From: Schlesneria sp.
Lineage (GTDB): Bacteria; Planctomycetota; Planctomycetia; Planctomycetales; Planctomycetaceae
Reading direction: 5' to 3'
Assembly: GCA_028291515.1 (NCBI GenBank)
Contig: JAQGHU010000057.1
Coordinates: 62,001-126,000, forward strand
DNA length: 64,000 nt
The notes beneath the pieces are model-generated. The model was not told where the DNA came from and searched no databases. It saw nothing but the letters and a program-made list of their open reading frames with translations. This document shows, in pieces, positions 9,259 to 17,590 of the stretch; the stretch's first letter is position 1; every line of letters starts with the position of its first letter. Position numbers and translations under genes: made by a program.

Positions 9259-12149
9259 AGAATTCTGTCGTAGTGCTGGCGTCGATCGTGCTCTGGTGTG
9301 GTCTCTTCGCTCCAATATCTGTGAACTCTGCTGAGCGTTATTCGGCGATGTTTCAAGATGGAGCACGCGTTGAAGAGGCCGAAGTCCGTGAATGGTTCGA
9401 ACCGAATTCACCCGCCAAGATCGCAGGGCGAACGTTGTTCGATGCCAATAATCCCGCTCGCTGGATCATTGATCGACAACAGCCGATCGCAGGCGATCCT
9501 GCGATGTACGTTGAGTTTCAGGGGGGAGATCGGCTGGCCGGCGAGGTCGTTTCGTACCATGCGGATTCTGGCAATACGTATGAACACGTTCCCGCGCACC
9601 TGATGGTGCGCCCCATGGTCGATCTGCAACCGCCGGAAGACCCGCAACTGGGTGATATCCGGATTGGACTCGACTGGCTGCGACGAGTCGTCTGGCAGAA
9701 GGCTGCTGCCGAAGAATATCGGCCTGGGACTGTTTGGCTGCGAAATGGCGGCATGCAGACTTTTCGTACCTTGCGCTGGTCCGACGATGCTGTCACGCTG
9801 TTGACCGCGGATGGTATTAAGGAACTTTCGTTTGCCGACATCGCCGAGGTTCATCTGCCGAAGCAGGATCCCTGGGTCAGCTATTACGAACAGCTCGCTG
9901 CTCTGTCGCCGCAACTGAAATCTCGTTTGATGCAGATGGATACCGTCGACGGCAGTCGCTGGACCACGTCGACAGAACGATTCCAGGCCCGACATCATGG
10001 TGATCGCAATCGTCCCGAACAGTGGTATCAATTGCTGCAGCCCGCCTGGAGCCTGGATCCGATCTGGTTACGGTATCGCACGATTCGTGCTTGGCGTTTT
10101 TATGCGCCCACGGACGTACCGTTGTCGAACTTCCTGCCTGTGGATGTGAAACGGCAGGCGGTGTTTGGATCGGGATGGACATGGAGAACGAACCAGAATG
10201 TCCAGCGTGGTCCGTTGCAGTCGGCAACTGTGGACTACGGCTGGGGGTTTGGTGTTCAGGCGTCGTGCGATCTGACATTTGAATGGCCGGAATCAGCGAG
10301 ATTGTGGCGGACTCAATTCGGATTGGATCGAGCGGCGGCTTCGGGTGGATTCGTGCGGTTGTCGTTTGCCACTGCTAACGGACAGCCCATTGGGCCACAA
10401 CCGACTGTGCAGGGTTCACAAGCGGTCGGTGACACGGGGTGGATTCCCCTACCCGTGCTGCCTGCAGAGCAGCGCCGACTGCAATTCAAAACCGATATGG
10501 CTCATGCCGATCGTCCTGCTGATGCCGATCCATTCGACGTGCGGGATACCGTCAACTGGTACGAGCCTGAAATCAGACTGGATCCGGCGGCCCTGGCAGT
10601 AGAAGTCTCCGGAAGGACACTTTCTCGCTTAAATGGTCTGCATGGTTGGTCTGCTTCACAGAGTGATGTTCGTTCGCTGAAACTGGTCAATACGCTGGAT
10701 GCCACGAATGCCCGCGATCCACGGTTTCGCCTGACGGCAGGATGCGCTGACAAGCTGTACCTGGTTTCGCGGAAAGTAAAAGTCGGGGCTCAACAGCGTT
10801 GGTTGTCGATTGTCGCCAGTCGCTTTCAAGAGGCCGCACCGGCATCGATTCAGGTACGAGTCGACGACAAAGCCATCGGCGAATATGAAGTTCCCGCGCG
10901 AGCCAACATGTCTGATCCAGAACCAATTTTGGTTTCCATCAGTGGCTATCAAGGAAAGACGGTTCATCTGGAGTTGGCCGTTTTTTCGAATGACGAAAAG
11001 GGGCTTGTCGATTGGCGTGGGATGGCACTGACGAACGAACGCCCCGGATTGCTGCCGATCTTTGAAGACGAGCCCGAATTCGCCTCTCAACTGAACCGCG
11101 GCATGGGGCAGGTTGAGATCACCAACGACAAGCCGTTTTCAGGTCAGGTTGGCCTGAAGGTGACTCCCGATGCCGGTGACAACGCTCGGATCGCGGGATT
11201 GGATGCTACGATCGCAGATCAAACTCGATTGGGCCAATATCGCTTCGTCCTGTTCGCGTGGAAACAGCCGACGGGAACGCGGGTCCAAGTTCAGTTTGCG
11301 AATGACGGCCGATTGGGTGAAGCGATCGCTCAATTGGGTCGACGAGCCGACCAATTGCGTGGTCGACCTGCTCGCGGGAATTCCCGATTTGATGGCCCGC
11401 CTGATGATCGTGGTTTGCGTCATGGATACGCGTATGACGCAGGGAGCCAAAAACAATCGGCGGGCTCCGCCTTGCGATTGAATCCAGCGATGCCGAAAGA
11501 ATGGCAGCTGAATGTGCGCGATATGTACGGCGACTTCGGACAGTTCAATTTGACCGGTCTGTCGCTCGGCTGTTTTGAAGGGGAAGCGGCGTGGTTTGAT
11601 CACATTTATCTGGCGCGAACTTATCAAGATCTGGAATTCGCCAAGACCTACCTCGTGAATCCGATCCCGGCTCCGCAGAATCAGGATCCAAATATCCTCG
11701 ACATCACGTATGCCCGAGCTGACTACGGACGCCTCCTTGCGCCGAATGCGCCCCAATTCTCAGCGTTGGATCTGGCGCACGGTCTGCTGCGGCAAAAGGA
11801 GATTGCAGGGCAGACCGACGTTTTGCGGACGCATCCGAATGCGCCAGACAAACCTGCCATCTTGCGAACCGGCATGATGTTGCCCAAGGCTAAGCCCGCA
11901 ATGTTGGACATGCATGTCACGCACTATCCGCAGGCGAGCTGGCAGTTGGTCGTCAAAGTGAACGGCGAGATCGTTCACCAGGAGCTGATTGATGAGAAGC
12001 TAACGGTTCCCCAGAAGGGGTGGGCCACTGTGCAGGTTGATCTCAGTAAGTTCGCCGGGCAGAAAGCGCTGATAGAAGTGCTGAACCAATCGAACAATCG
12101 CCCAAACGAGTATGCGTATTGGAAGCGTCTGGCAGTAGTTGACAAGTAA
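9255..12149 (+). CDS. Large secreted protein of unknown function, coupled to sulfatase
   Basis: A 964-residue protein starting at a GTG that overlaps the sulfatase stop (GTGA). A signal peptide covers about 1-25. No catalytic motif is recognised. The segment [17 protein letters not shown], near residue 360, resembles the NPCBM/NEW2 carbohydrate-associated beta-sandwich of other secreted planctomycete proteins, and further beta-rich stretches follow, ending with another sandwich-like region. The protein may bind the polysaccharide that the coupled sulfatase desulfates. That role is inferred from position and from the weak NPCBM resemblance only. Confidence 0.8.
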   Translation: MKNSVVVLASIVLWCGLFAPISVNSAERYSAMFQDGARVEEAEVREWFEPNSPAKIAGRTLFDANNPARWIIDRQQPIAGDPAMYVEFQGGDRLAGEVVSYHADSGNTYEHVPAHLMVRPMVDLQPPEDPQLGDIRIGLDWLRRVVWQKAAAEEYRPGTVWLRNGGMQTFRTLRWSDDAVTLLTADGIKELSFADIAEVHLPKQDPWVSYYEQLAALSPQLKSRLMQMDTVDGSRWTTSTERFQARHHGDRNRPEQWYQLLQPAWSLDPIWLRYRTIRAWRFYAPTDVPLSNFLPVDVKRQAVFGSGWTWRTNQNVQRGPLQSATVDYGWGFGVQASCDLTFEWPESARLWRTQFGLDRAAASGGFVRLSFATANGQPIGPQPTVQGSQAVGDTGWIPLPVLPAEQRRLQFKTDMAHADRPADADPFDVRDTVNWYEPEIRLDPAALAVEVSGRTLSRLNGLHGWSASQSDVRSLKLVNTLDATNARDPRFRLTAGCADKLYLVSRKVKVGAQQRWLSIVASRFQEAAPASIQVRVDDKAIGEYEVPARANMSDPEPILVSISGYQGKTVHLELAVFSNDEKGLVDWRGMALTNERPGLLPIFEDEPEFASQLNRGMGQVEITNDKPFSGQVGLKVTPDAGDNARIAGLDATIADQTRLGQYRFVLFAWKQPTGTRVQVQFANDGRLGEAIAQLGRRADQLRGRPARGNSRFDGPPDDRGLRHGYAYDAGSQKQSAGSALRLNPAMPKEWQLNVRDMYGDFGQFNLTGLSLGCFEGEAAWFDHIYLARTYQDLEFAKTYLVNPIPAPQNQDPNILDITYARADYGRLLAPNAPQFSALDLAHGLLRQKEIAGQTDVLRTHPNAPDKPAILRTGMMLPKAKPAMLDMHVTHYPQASWQLVVKVNGEIVHQELIDEKLTVPQKGWATVQVDLSKFAGQKALIEVLNQSNNRPNEYAYWKRLAVVDK

Positions 12150-12217
12150 CGAAATGTGGCAAATTCCGTCCAGTGGGCTGGGCGATGGTTGCCTTATGAG
12201 ATGGCCAAAAGCAGCCG

Positions 12218-13882
12218 CTATCGCGAACCACGCAGGCGAGGATCAGCCGCGTCACGTAGCGATTCGCCGATCAGGTTGTACGACGTGATCGTGATGAAGA
12301 TGGCCAGGCCCGGGAAGTGAATCAGCCAGGGGGCATGGTTCATCACCGATCGACCATCCGACAGCAGGCTTCCCCAAGACGGGATGGGGGCCTGAATTCC
12401 GAGTCCGAGAAACGACAGAGCGCTTTCAGTCAGGATTGCTCCGGCGATCCCGAAGGTCGCCGAAACCATCACAGGTGCCATGGCATTGGGAAGGACATGA
12501 CGAAAGATCAACCGAAGTGGCGAATAGCCCAAAGCTCGACCAGCCAGCACAAACTCCTGATCGACAAGTCGCAAGAACTCGCCTCGCACTAGCCGCGCAA
12601 TCCCAGTCCAACCCGTCAACCCAATCACAACCATGATGTTCAGCAGGCCGGGACCGACCATGGCGACGATCGTGAGGATCAAGAAGAATGAGGGGAAGCA
12701 GATCACGACTTCGATGATTCGCGAGATCAAGAGGTCCGTCAGCCCGCGGAAGTACCCGGCGAGTGCCCCGACGACGATGCCGATGGAGACATAGATCGCG
12801 ACGGCCACAATCCCCACGGAAAGACTGACTCGGCCGCCCCAGATCATCCGGCAGAGGATGTCGCGACCGTCTGCGTCGGTTCCCATCCAATGCGGCGTGT
12901 TCCAGGGCGAGACCGCTTTTGTCAACTCGCTGACTTTTCGCGATGTCTTGGGCTTCCAATTCTCGGGATACCAGGCGGGGGGAGCCGACATCTTTGCGAG
13001 GTCATATTCATCGATTCCATACGCAATTGGCGGCCACATCACCGATTGGTAGACGACGCCCGCTTTGGCGGCACCGGCATCAGCGACCAGAACACCGGCT
13101 TTATATGCGGTTCGATCGACTCGCACGGGAATCAGCATCCACCAGGCGGTGGCAATACAGGAAGGTGCCAGAATGAAAATCAGCAGTGCTGAACGTGAGT
13201 TGCCGTCCTTCTGTGAGATGGCCCAACGATGCCAGAGGGGCAGCGTTAGCAACAATAAGATTGCTGTCATGAAACCGAGATCCGCCCATTGCAGTGACTT
13301 GAGGACTGGCCAATGAGGTCGAACAGTCAGATGTGTCTCAGCAGCGTCCAATATTGCGCGCAGCTCCTTCTGCAATGCTCGCAAATCAGTGATGGCTTGA
13401 GCTCGATCTGGCTTCGCGACGGCAGCATGGATGTTTGTTCTGAGTTCCTGGACTGGCGTTGATGCTTCTCCGGACAATTCGCCGAGCATCAAATCGAATT
13501 GGCGCTGCAGCGTTCGAGTCTGTTCGGCCCACCTGGCGGGAGCAGCATTCGCGGAAGTGACCAATTGAACGACGATCGCCCGAGCGTTCTTCGCTGCCTC
13601 GCGGAATTCGAATCGATTTGTACCGACATAGTAGATTGGTCGATCATTGGCGAGCAGCGGCGCGAAGATGCTGACGGTGACCAGGAACAGGACCATGAAA
13701 GTCGAGGCGACAGCAAGTCGCCGTTTGCAGAACTGACGTACAATAATCGCCCATTGGCTTTGGCGGGCGGACAGTCCTGTCGATTTCGCGCTATTGATCG
13801 CCGTCGCCACGGAGGTCCTTTCCAACGGTTCTCTGTTCGTCCGATGACTGCATTCGCTCGGGCGCATTGAGCGGTGTCGCAT
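12218..13882 (-). CDS. DppC/OppC-type ABC transporter permease with large N-terminal insertion
   Basis: A 554-residue inner-membrane permease of the dipeptide/oligopeptide/nickel family. The first membrane helix (about 60-80) matches the OppC N-terminal segment. The MGTDADGRDILCRMIWGGRVSL block and the coupling-helix EAA motif (GRALGYSPLRLIFRHVLP) are conserved, as is the SFLGLGIQAPIPSWG ending. Between the first helix and MGTDADGRD lie roughly 260 extra residues, including a charged helical stretch and two more membrane segments; ordinary DppC is about 300 residues in all. No DppB, ATPase or binding-protein gene is adjacent. A GTG one codon upstream (13885) is an alternative start. Confidence 0.87.
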   Translation of the reverse strand: MRHRSMRPSECSHRTNREPLERTSVATAINSAKSTGLSARQSQWAIIVRQFCKRRLAVASTFMVLFLVTVSIFAPLLANDRPIYYVGTNRFEFREAAKNARAIVVQLVTSANAAPARWAEQTRTLQRQFDLMLGELSGEASTPVQELRTNIHAAVAKPDRAQAITDLRALQKELRAILDAAETHLTVRPHWPVLKSLQWADLGFMTAILLLLTLPLWHRWAISQKDGNSRSALLIFILAPSCIATAWWMLIPVRVDRTAYKAGVLVADAGAAKAGVVYQSVMWPPIAYGIDEYDLAKMSAPPAWYPENWKPKTSRKVSELTKAVSPWNTPHWMGTDADGRDILCRMIWGGRVSLSVGIVAVAIYVSIGIVVGALAGYFRGLTDLLISRIIEVVICFPSFFLILTIVAMVGPGLLNIMVVIGLTGWTGIARLVRGEFLRLVDQEFVLAGRALGYSPLRLIFRHVLPNAMAPVMVSATFGIAGAILTESALSFLGLGIQAPIPSWGSLLSDGRSVMNHAPWLIHFPGLAIFITITSYNLIGESLRDAADPRLRGSR

Positions 13883-14003
13883 CACTCACACTTGCCATGG
13901 CAATTGCTCGCAAGTGGCAGCTTACCTTAGCTGATATGACGACTGAAATCGAACTCGGGTGCATGTTTCACCCGTCACGGACGAAGTGCCAGCAATTACT
14001 CCA

Positions 14004-14762
14004 TCATGGTTTAAACTTCTGATGGCACTTGTCGCAGGCTTCCATCCCCAAGCGAAAATGATCGGCGGCTGAGCTGTCACGAGTCTTGATCGCGCTGGCG
14101 GTTCGAGACATATTCGTCTGCAGTTCAAGACATGTTTCTTGCCAAACCGTTCTGTCCGCAGGCGTCTTGACTAAGTGCAAGTCGCCATGAGCGGCGAGGG
14201 CCAGCAGCGCGATCGCTGTTGCGTTTCGGCTTTCCACATCAGGGTCTTTCGGACGACGAAAACCCCGGCGAATCGATTCGCTTCGCACTTTCAGGATCGG
14301 CATCAGCGTGCTGGCACTGGCCAGTTTACTCCATTCGATGTCTACCGCGGGCGTGCCGCTCTGTTTGCCTTCCATGGCTTCACGCATGCGAGCCAAACTC
14401 TGCATCCCCTCTTCATAGGATGTCGTGCGAACGAGCGCCAATGAGGCGTTTCGAAGGCCTGGCGCAGACTTCTTCAGCGGAGACTCCGTTTCGTGCTCGG
14501 CGAGTGTTTGAGCGAAGATCGCAATCTGAATCGCGTTTCTTTTCACTTGCTGATGTTGTTCCGCATATGACTCGGCAGTCAGCGTCGATTCTCGAATTGT
14601 TGTTAATAGGGAATCGATCTCAGCGATCAACTCGACCGGCGAAGCGATTTCGGTGTTGATTTTGACTGGGGAAGCGGCATTCGCAGTCCAACCGATCAAA
14701 ATACTGACCACGACGATACATCCGGACCCTATGATGATTGGCACCGGGTTGCATCGTTTCAT
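14004..14762 (-). CDS. Cytochrome c'-like monohaem protein
   Basis: A 252-residue exported protein with a hydrophobic anchor or signal (about 8-28) and a mostly helical body. A single c-type haem motif CDKCH lies within ten residues of the C-terminus, followed by lysines. That placement is typical of the four-helix cytochrome c'/c-556 family, although the protein is roughly 100 residues longer than those. It probably binds haem in the periplasm as an electron carrier or gas sensor. The start at 14762 is preferred because it opens onto the signal; the frame stays open for 34 codons upstream. It diverges from the MobA-like gene. Confidence 0.8.
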   Translation of the reverse strand: MKRCNPVPIIIGSGCIVVVSILIGWTANAASPVKINTEIASPVELIAEIDSLLTTIRESTLTAESYAEQHQQVKRNAIQIAIFAQTLAEHETESPLKKSAPGLRNASLALVRTTSYEEGMQSLARMREAMEGKQSGTPAVDIEWSKLASASTLMPILKVRSESIRRGFRRPKDPDVESRNATAIALLALAAHGDLHLVKTPADRTVWQETCLELQTNMSRTASAIKTRDSSAADHFRLGMEACDKCHQKFKP

Positions 14763-14854
14763 GGAAATGATTCCAAAGCCATCGCGAGGCAGTCTGTTAC
14801 ACAGTGAATTGCCAATTCTCAAAGGGCATCTCTCGTGTGTCAAGGAATGTGAAC

Positions 14855-15487
14855 ATGCGTCCACTTGGTCAAATGTTTGCCGTTATTCCGGCTGTGACGT
14901 CGAGTTTGTTGATGGAACGTTCCAAACTGTTACTGCCACTCGCGGGCGCGACTGTGGTCGATCGGATTCTTTCAACGCTGGAGCACCCTGCTGTGACGAA
15001 CCGGTACGTCGTCGTGAATCACACGGATATCGCACTCCAAAGTGAAGTAACGCGGCACACGGGAACTCTGGTGGTTTCTGACGGCGATCCAGCAGACATG
15101 CGAGCCAGTGTCTCGTTGGCGCTCGACGCCATTCAACGCGAGTTTGCTCCCAGCGACGATGATGGCTGGCTGCTGGCCCCGGCCGAGTATCCAGCGCTGG
15201 ACGGGAGTTTGATTGAGGAGCTGATGCACTGCTGGCATCAAGCGGAACCAGCGATTCTGGTTCCCCGATTCGGAGCGCGGCGCGGCCACCCGACGCTGTT
15301 TCGTTGGAAGTTCGCCAGAGAGGTCGCACGAATCCCTGTTGGACGTGGCTTGAACTGGCTGCTCCGCGAATATGCCAGTGATGTCACCGAGGTGATTGTC
15401 GACAACGATTCGGCGATCGCAGTTCTTGAGACGGACGAAGACTATGCCGGCATGCAGGCGAAGTGGGAAGAGTCGCTTGCTCGCTGA
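14855..15487 (+). CDS. MobA/MocA-like nucleotidyltransferase family protein with degenerate N-terminal loop
   Basis: A 210-residue protein with the layout of the MobA-like NTP transferase family. The N-terminal strand-loop (IPAVTSSLLMERSK) is followed by LLLPLAGATVVDRIL. Then come SDGDPADMRASVSLAL, APAEYPALDGSLI (family DxP site), FGARRGHPTLF and a C-terminal LNWLLREYASDVTEVIVDN. The usual Gly-rich LAAGxSxRMG loop that holds the nucleotide is not conserved, though the following Lys is. AAGGA precedes the ATG at 14855. The substrate is not identifiable; relatives handle molybdopterin or sugar phosphates. Confidence 0.8.
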   Translation: MRPLGQMFAVIPAVTSSLLMERSKLLLPLAGATVVDRILSTLEHPAVTNRYVVVNHTDIALQSEVTRHTGTLVVSDGDPADMRASVSLALDAIQREFAPSDDDGWLLAPAEYPALDGSLIEELMHCWHQAEPAILVPRFGARRGHPTLFRWKFAREVARIPVGRGLNWLLREYASDVTEVIVDNDSAIAVLETDEDYAGMQAKWEESLAR

Positions 15488-15497
15488 TGGTTGATTG

Positions 15498-16343
15498 TCA
15501 GGCAGCATCTGAACGATCAGGACGCGGTCGGTGGCGTCGCTCGTGTCGTCGTGATTCTTCCAGCAGCGATTGCTGAGCTACGATGGTCTTTTCAAGTTGG
15601 ATAATGTGCTCGGCCAGCGAATCGATGCGCCAGGAAACTTCGTCGACCGTTTGCTCCATGCCGCCGGAGACCAGTGTGACCACGCCCAGGAACAAGAGCA
15701 TCTGGCCAACGGCCGAGACCAGCCAACCCGTGGTCGCATAGTTCGTCGGGCCACCAAAGTAGCCAGACAGGACCATGACCGTTCCCAATGTCAGCAAGGC
15801 GACCCCACCATAGGCACACAGTTGCCCGATCGATGTTGTCCAGCTTCCCTGCCGCAAATGGGGATGCTGCACCGCCACGCGCACCATGTCATCGTGAGAC
15901 GGCAGAGAGGCAATTGGTTCGTCTTGTTGACTGATTGCGATCTTTGGCGAGTGCGTTTCTTTTCGTCGTCGTCGTTTTGGTCGAGGGTCCGCGGCCGAGT
16001 CGTCGGAATCACTGTTCGGTCGATCTGAATTCGCGGTGACCGGGATTGGAATTCCATGAGCCGAATCGAAGCGACGCCCATGCTTCGGGCCAGTCCCGTC
16101 AGCATCGTAACCTGGCGTTGCGGTATTGCCTGGGATTGGTGCCTCCAGCACATGCTGAGTCGACCACCGGGCCAGCAATTCGCGCGCATTCCGTTCTGTA
16201 TCTTGCGAACGGGGGCCTGCAGCGCCGCGTTCGATCGCACCGACCGCCATGCCTAACTCAGAATGGCAGCGGGCGCACAACATGCGTCGGTTGTCTGTCG
16301 ACAACTCAGCGGCGACATCAGCTCGGCACGCTGCGCACCACAT
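15498..16343 (-). CDS. Zinc-ribbon membrane protein of unknown function
   Basis: A 281-residue protein with no recognised enzymatic domain. The N-terminus carries a four-cysteine zinc ribbon (MWCAACRAD, then MLCARCHSE). A long, polar, low-complexity linker rich in P, D, S and R follows. Two membrane segments come next (about 190-245), and a basic C-terminal helix (SLAEHIIQLEKTIVAQQSLL) probably forms a coiled coil. The start is placed just before the first Cys pair; the frame is open 21 codons further. It is convergent with the MobA-like gene. Function unknown. Confidence 0.75.
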   Translation of the reverse strand: MWCAACRADVAAELSTDNRRMLCARCHSELGMAVGAIERGAAGPRSQDTERNARELLARWSTQHVLEAPIPGNTATPGYDADGTGPKHGRRFDSAHGIPIPVTANSDRPNSDSDDSAADPRPKRRRRKETHSPKIAISQQDEPIASLPSHDDMVRVAVQHPHLRQGSWTTSIGQLCAYGGVALLTLGTVMVLSGYFGGPTNYATTGWLVSAVGQMLLFLGVVTLVSGGMEQTVDEVSWRIDSLAEHIIQLEKTIVAQQSLLEESRRHERRHRPRPDRSDAA

Positions 16344-16584
16344 GCATGTGTTCCGCGAAGGATGGAAATGAATTGAATTCGTGAGAGAAGATGCAGACGG
16401 TCGCAAAGTGGGCCGATTGCGGCGGGACAGTATCTGGATGGTCTCATTCTGGCAAGAGCGAGTTTGTTTTGAGCGGCTTGTTGCTGGGCGCGATATTCCA
16501 TTCGCTGCAACGGACTTGGGATCGTAATCCCTTGATCGGCAGAATTTGCCGGTTCATTCGACTCTTATTGGGGAGACCTACTGA

Positions 16585-17541
16585 TCAGTGTGACAGTCGA
16601 GCCAATGCGAGTGCACCGTGAACGACGACGCTTTCGCCCAGTGCGGCAGGAAGTAACTTGTAGGAGTTGGCGAGAGGTGGAAACGCGTATTGCCGAACCG
16701 CGTTGCGGAGCGGCGCGAAGAAAATTTCTTCGCCAACCAGAGAAACTCCACCCCCGACAACCACGACCTCTGGTGCCACCACGGTAATGACTTGAGCAAT
16801 CGCCCAGCCGAGAGCTCGTGTGGCGACGACATATTCGTCGCGAGCGAGTTGATTCCCCGCCATGGCCGCTTCGCCGATGCTTTTCGTTGTCAGGGATTCA
16901 ATTTGATGCTGACATCGATTTAGCAGATCGGTGATATCGGGTAACGATTGGCCTTCTTCGATCAGTCGACGCAGAGTCTTTTGTGTCGCGATCGCGATTC
17001 CGGGGCCCGCAGCGCGCGACTCGACCGTGTTCGAATATCCGACTGAATCCAAACCAGGCCGCAAATGCCCGATCTCGGCTGCGGCAGGGCGAGTCGTTCC
17101 ATGAATCTTGCGATCAAGAACCAATCCACCGCCGATACCAGTGCCAACAGTCACGTAAAAGACACTGCTTGCATCACGACCGGCACCGAAGCAGGCTTCG
17201 GCAAGGCAGGCGACATCGCAGTCGTTGCCAAGCGTGGTTGGAACGCCAAGTTCCTGCTGTGTCCATTCGACAAGGGGATATTGATCCCATCCAGGCACTT
17301 GGTGGCTGGTTTGAACGATGCCTTGAGCTCCCAGCACCGGTCCGCCGAATCCGTAGCCGACTCGCTGCACCTGGTGCTTTGCCACAAGGTCGCGACCGAC
17401 TGATCGGATCTGCTCGCGAATCCCCGCGCCGCCACGTGCGATCTGAACATCGCGCCGCTCTAGTGCAACGAAGTCTGATCCATCCCCCGCTCCGACTCCC
17501 AGTTGAAGCTTGGTGCCACCGATTTCGATACCGAGATACAT
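16585..17541 (-). CDS. ROK family sugar kinase, without the zinc-binding cysteine motif
   Basis: A 318-residue ROK protein. The phosphate-binding LGIEIGGTKLQLGV at the N-terminus, the sugar-site GNDCD and EACFGAG, the VTVGTGIGGGLV adenosine loop, EIGH and the C-terminal VVGGGVSL block are all present. Most ROK kinases place a CxCGxxGCxE zinc site after EIGH; here the region reads LRPGLDSVGYSNTVES and has no cysteine. It should phosphorylate a hexose such as glucose in the cytoplasm, but the substrate is not certain. It follows the ABC exporter gene by 49 bases on the same strand, so co-transcription is likely. Confidence 0.88.
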   Translation of the reverse strand: MYLGIEIGGTKLQLGVGAGDGSDFVALERRDVQIARGGAGIREQIRSVGRDLVAKHQVQRVGYGFGGPVLGAQGIVQTSHQVPGWDQYPLVEWTQQELGVPTTLGNDCDVACLAEACFGAGRDASSVFYVTVGTGIGGGLVLDRKIHGTTRPAAAEIGHLRPGLDSVGYSNTVESRAAGPGIAIATQKTLRRLIEEGQSLPDITDLLNRCQHQIESLTTKSIGEAAMAGNQLARDEYVVATRALGWAIAQVITVVAPEVVVVGGGVSLVGEEIFFAPLRNAVRQYAFPPLANSYKLLPAALGESVVVHGALALARLSH

Positions 17542-17590
17542 ATGTCGTGGGTCGCCTGAAGTTGCCAGTGATAAGTTGCGGACGGTTCTT

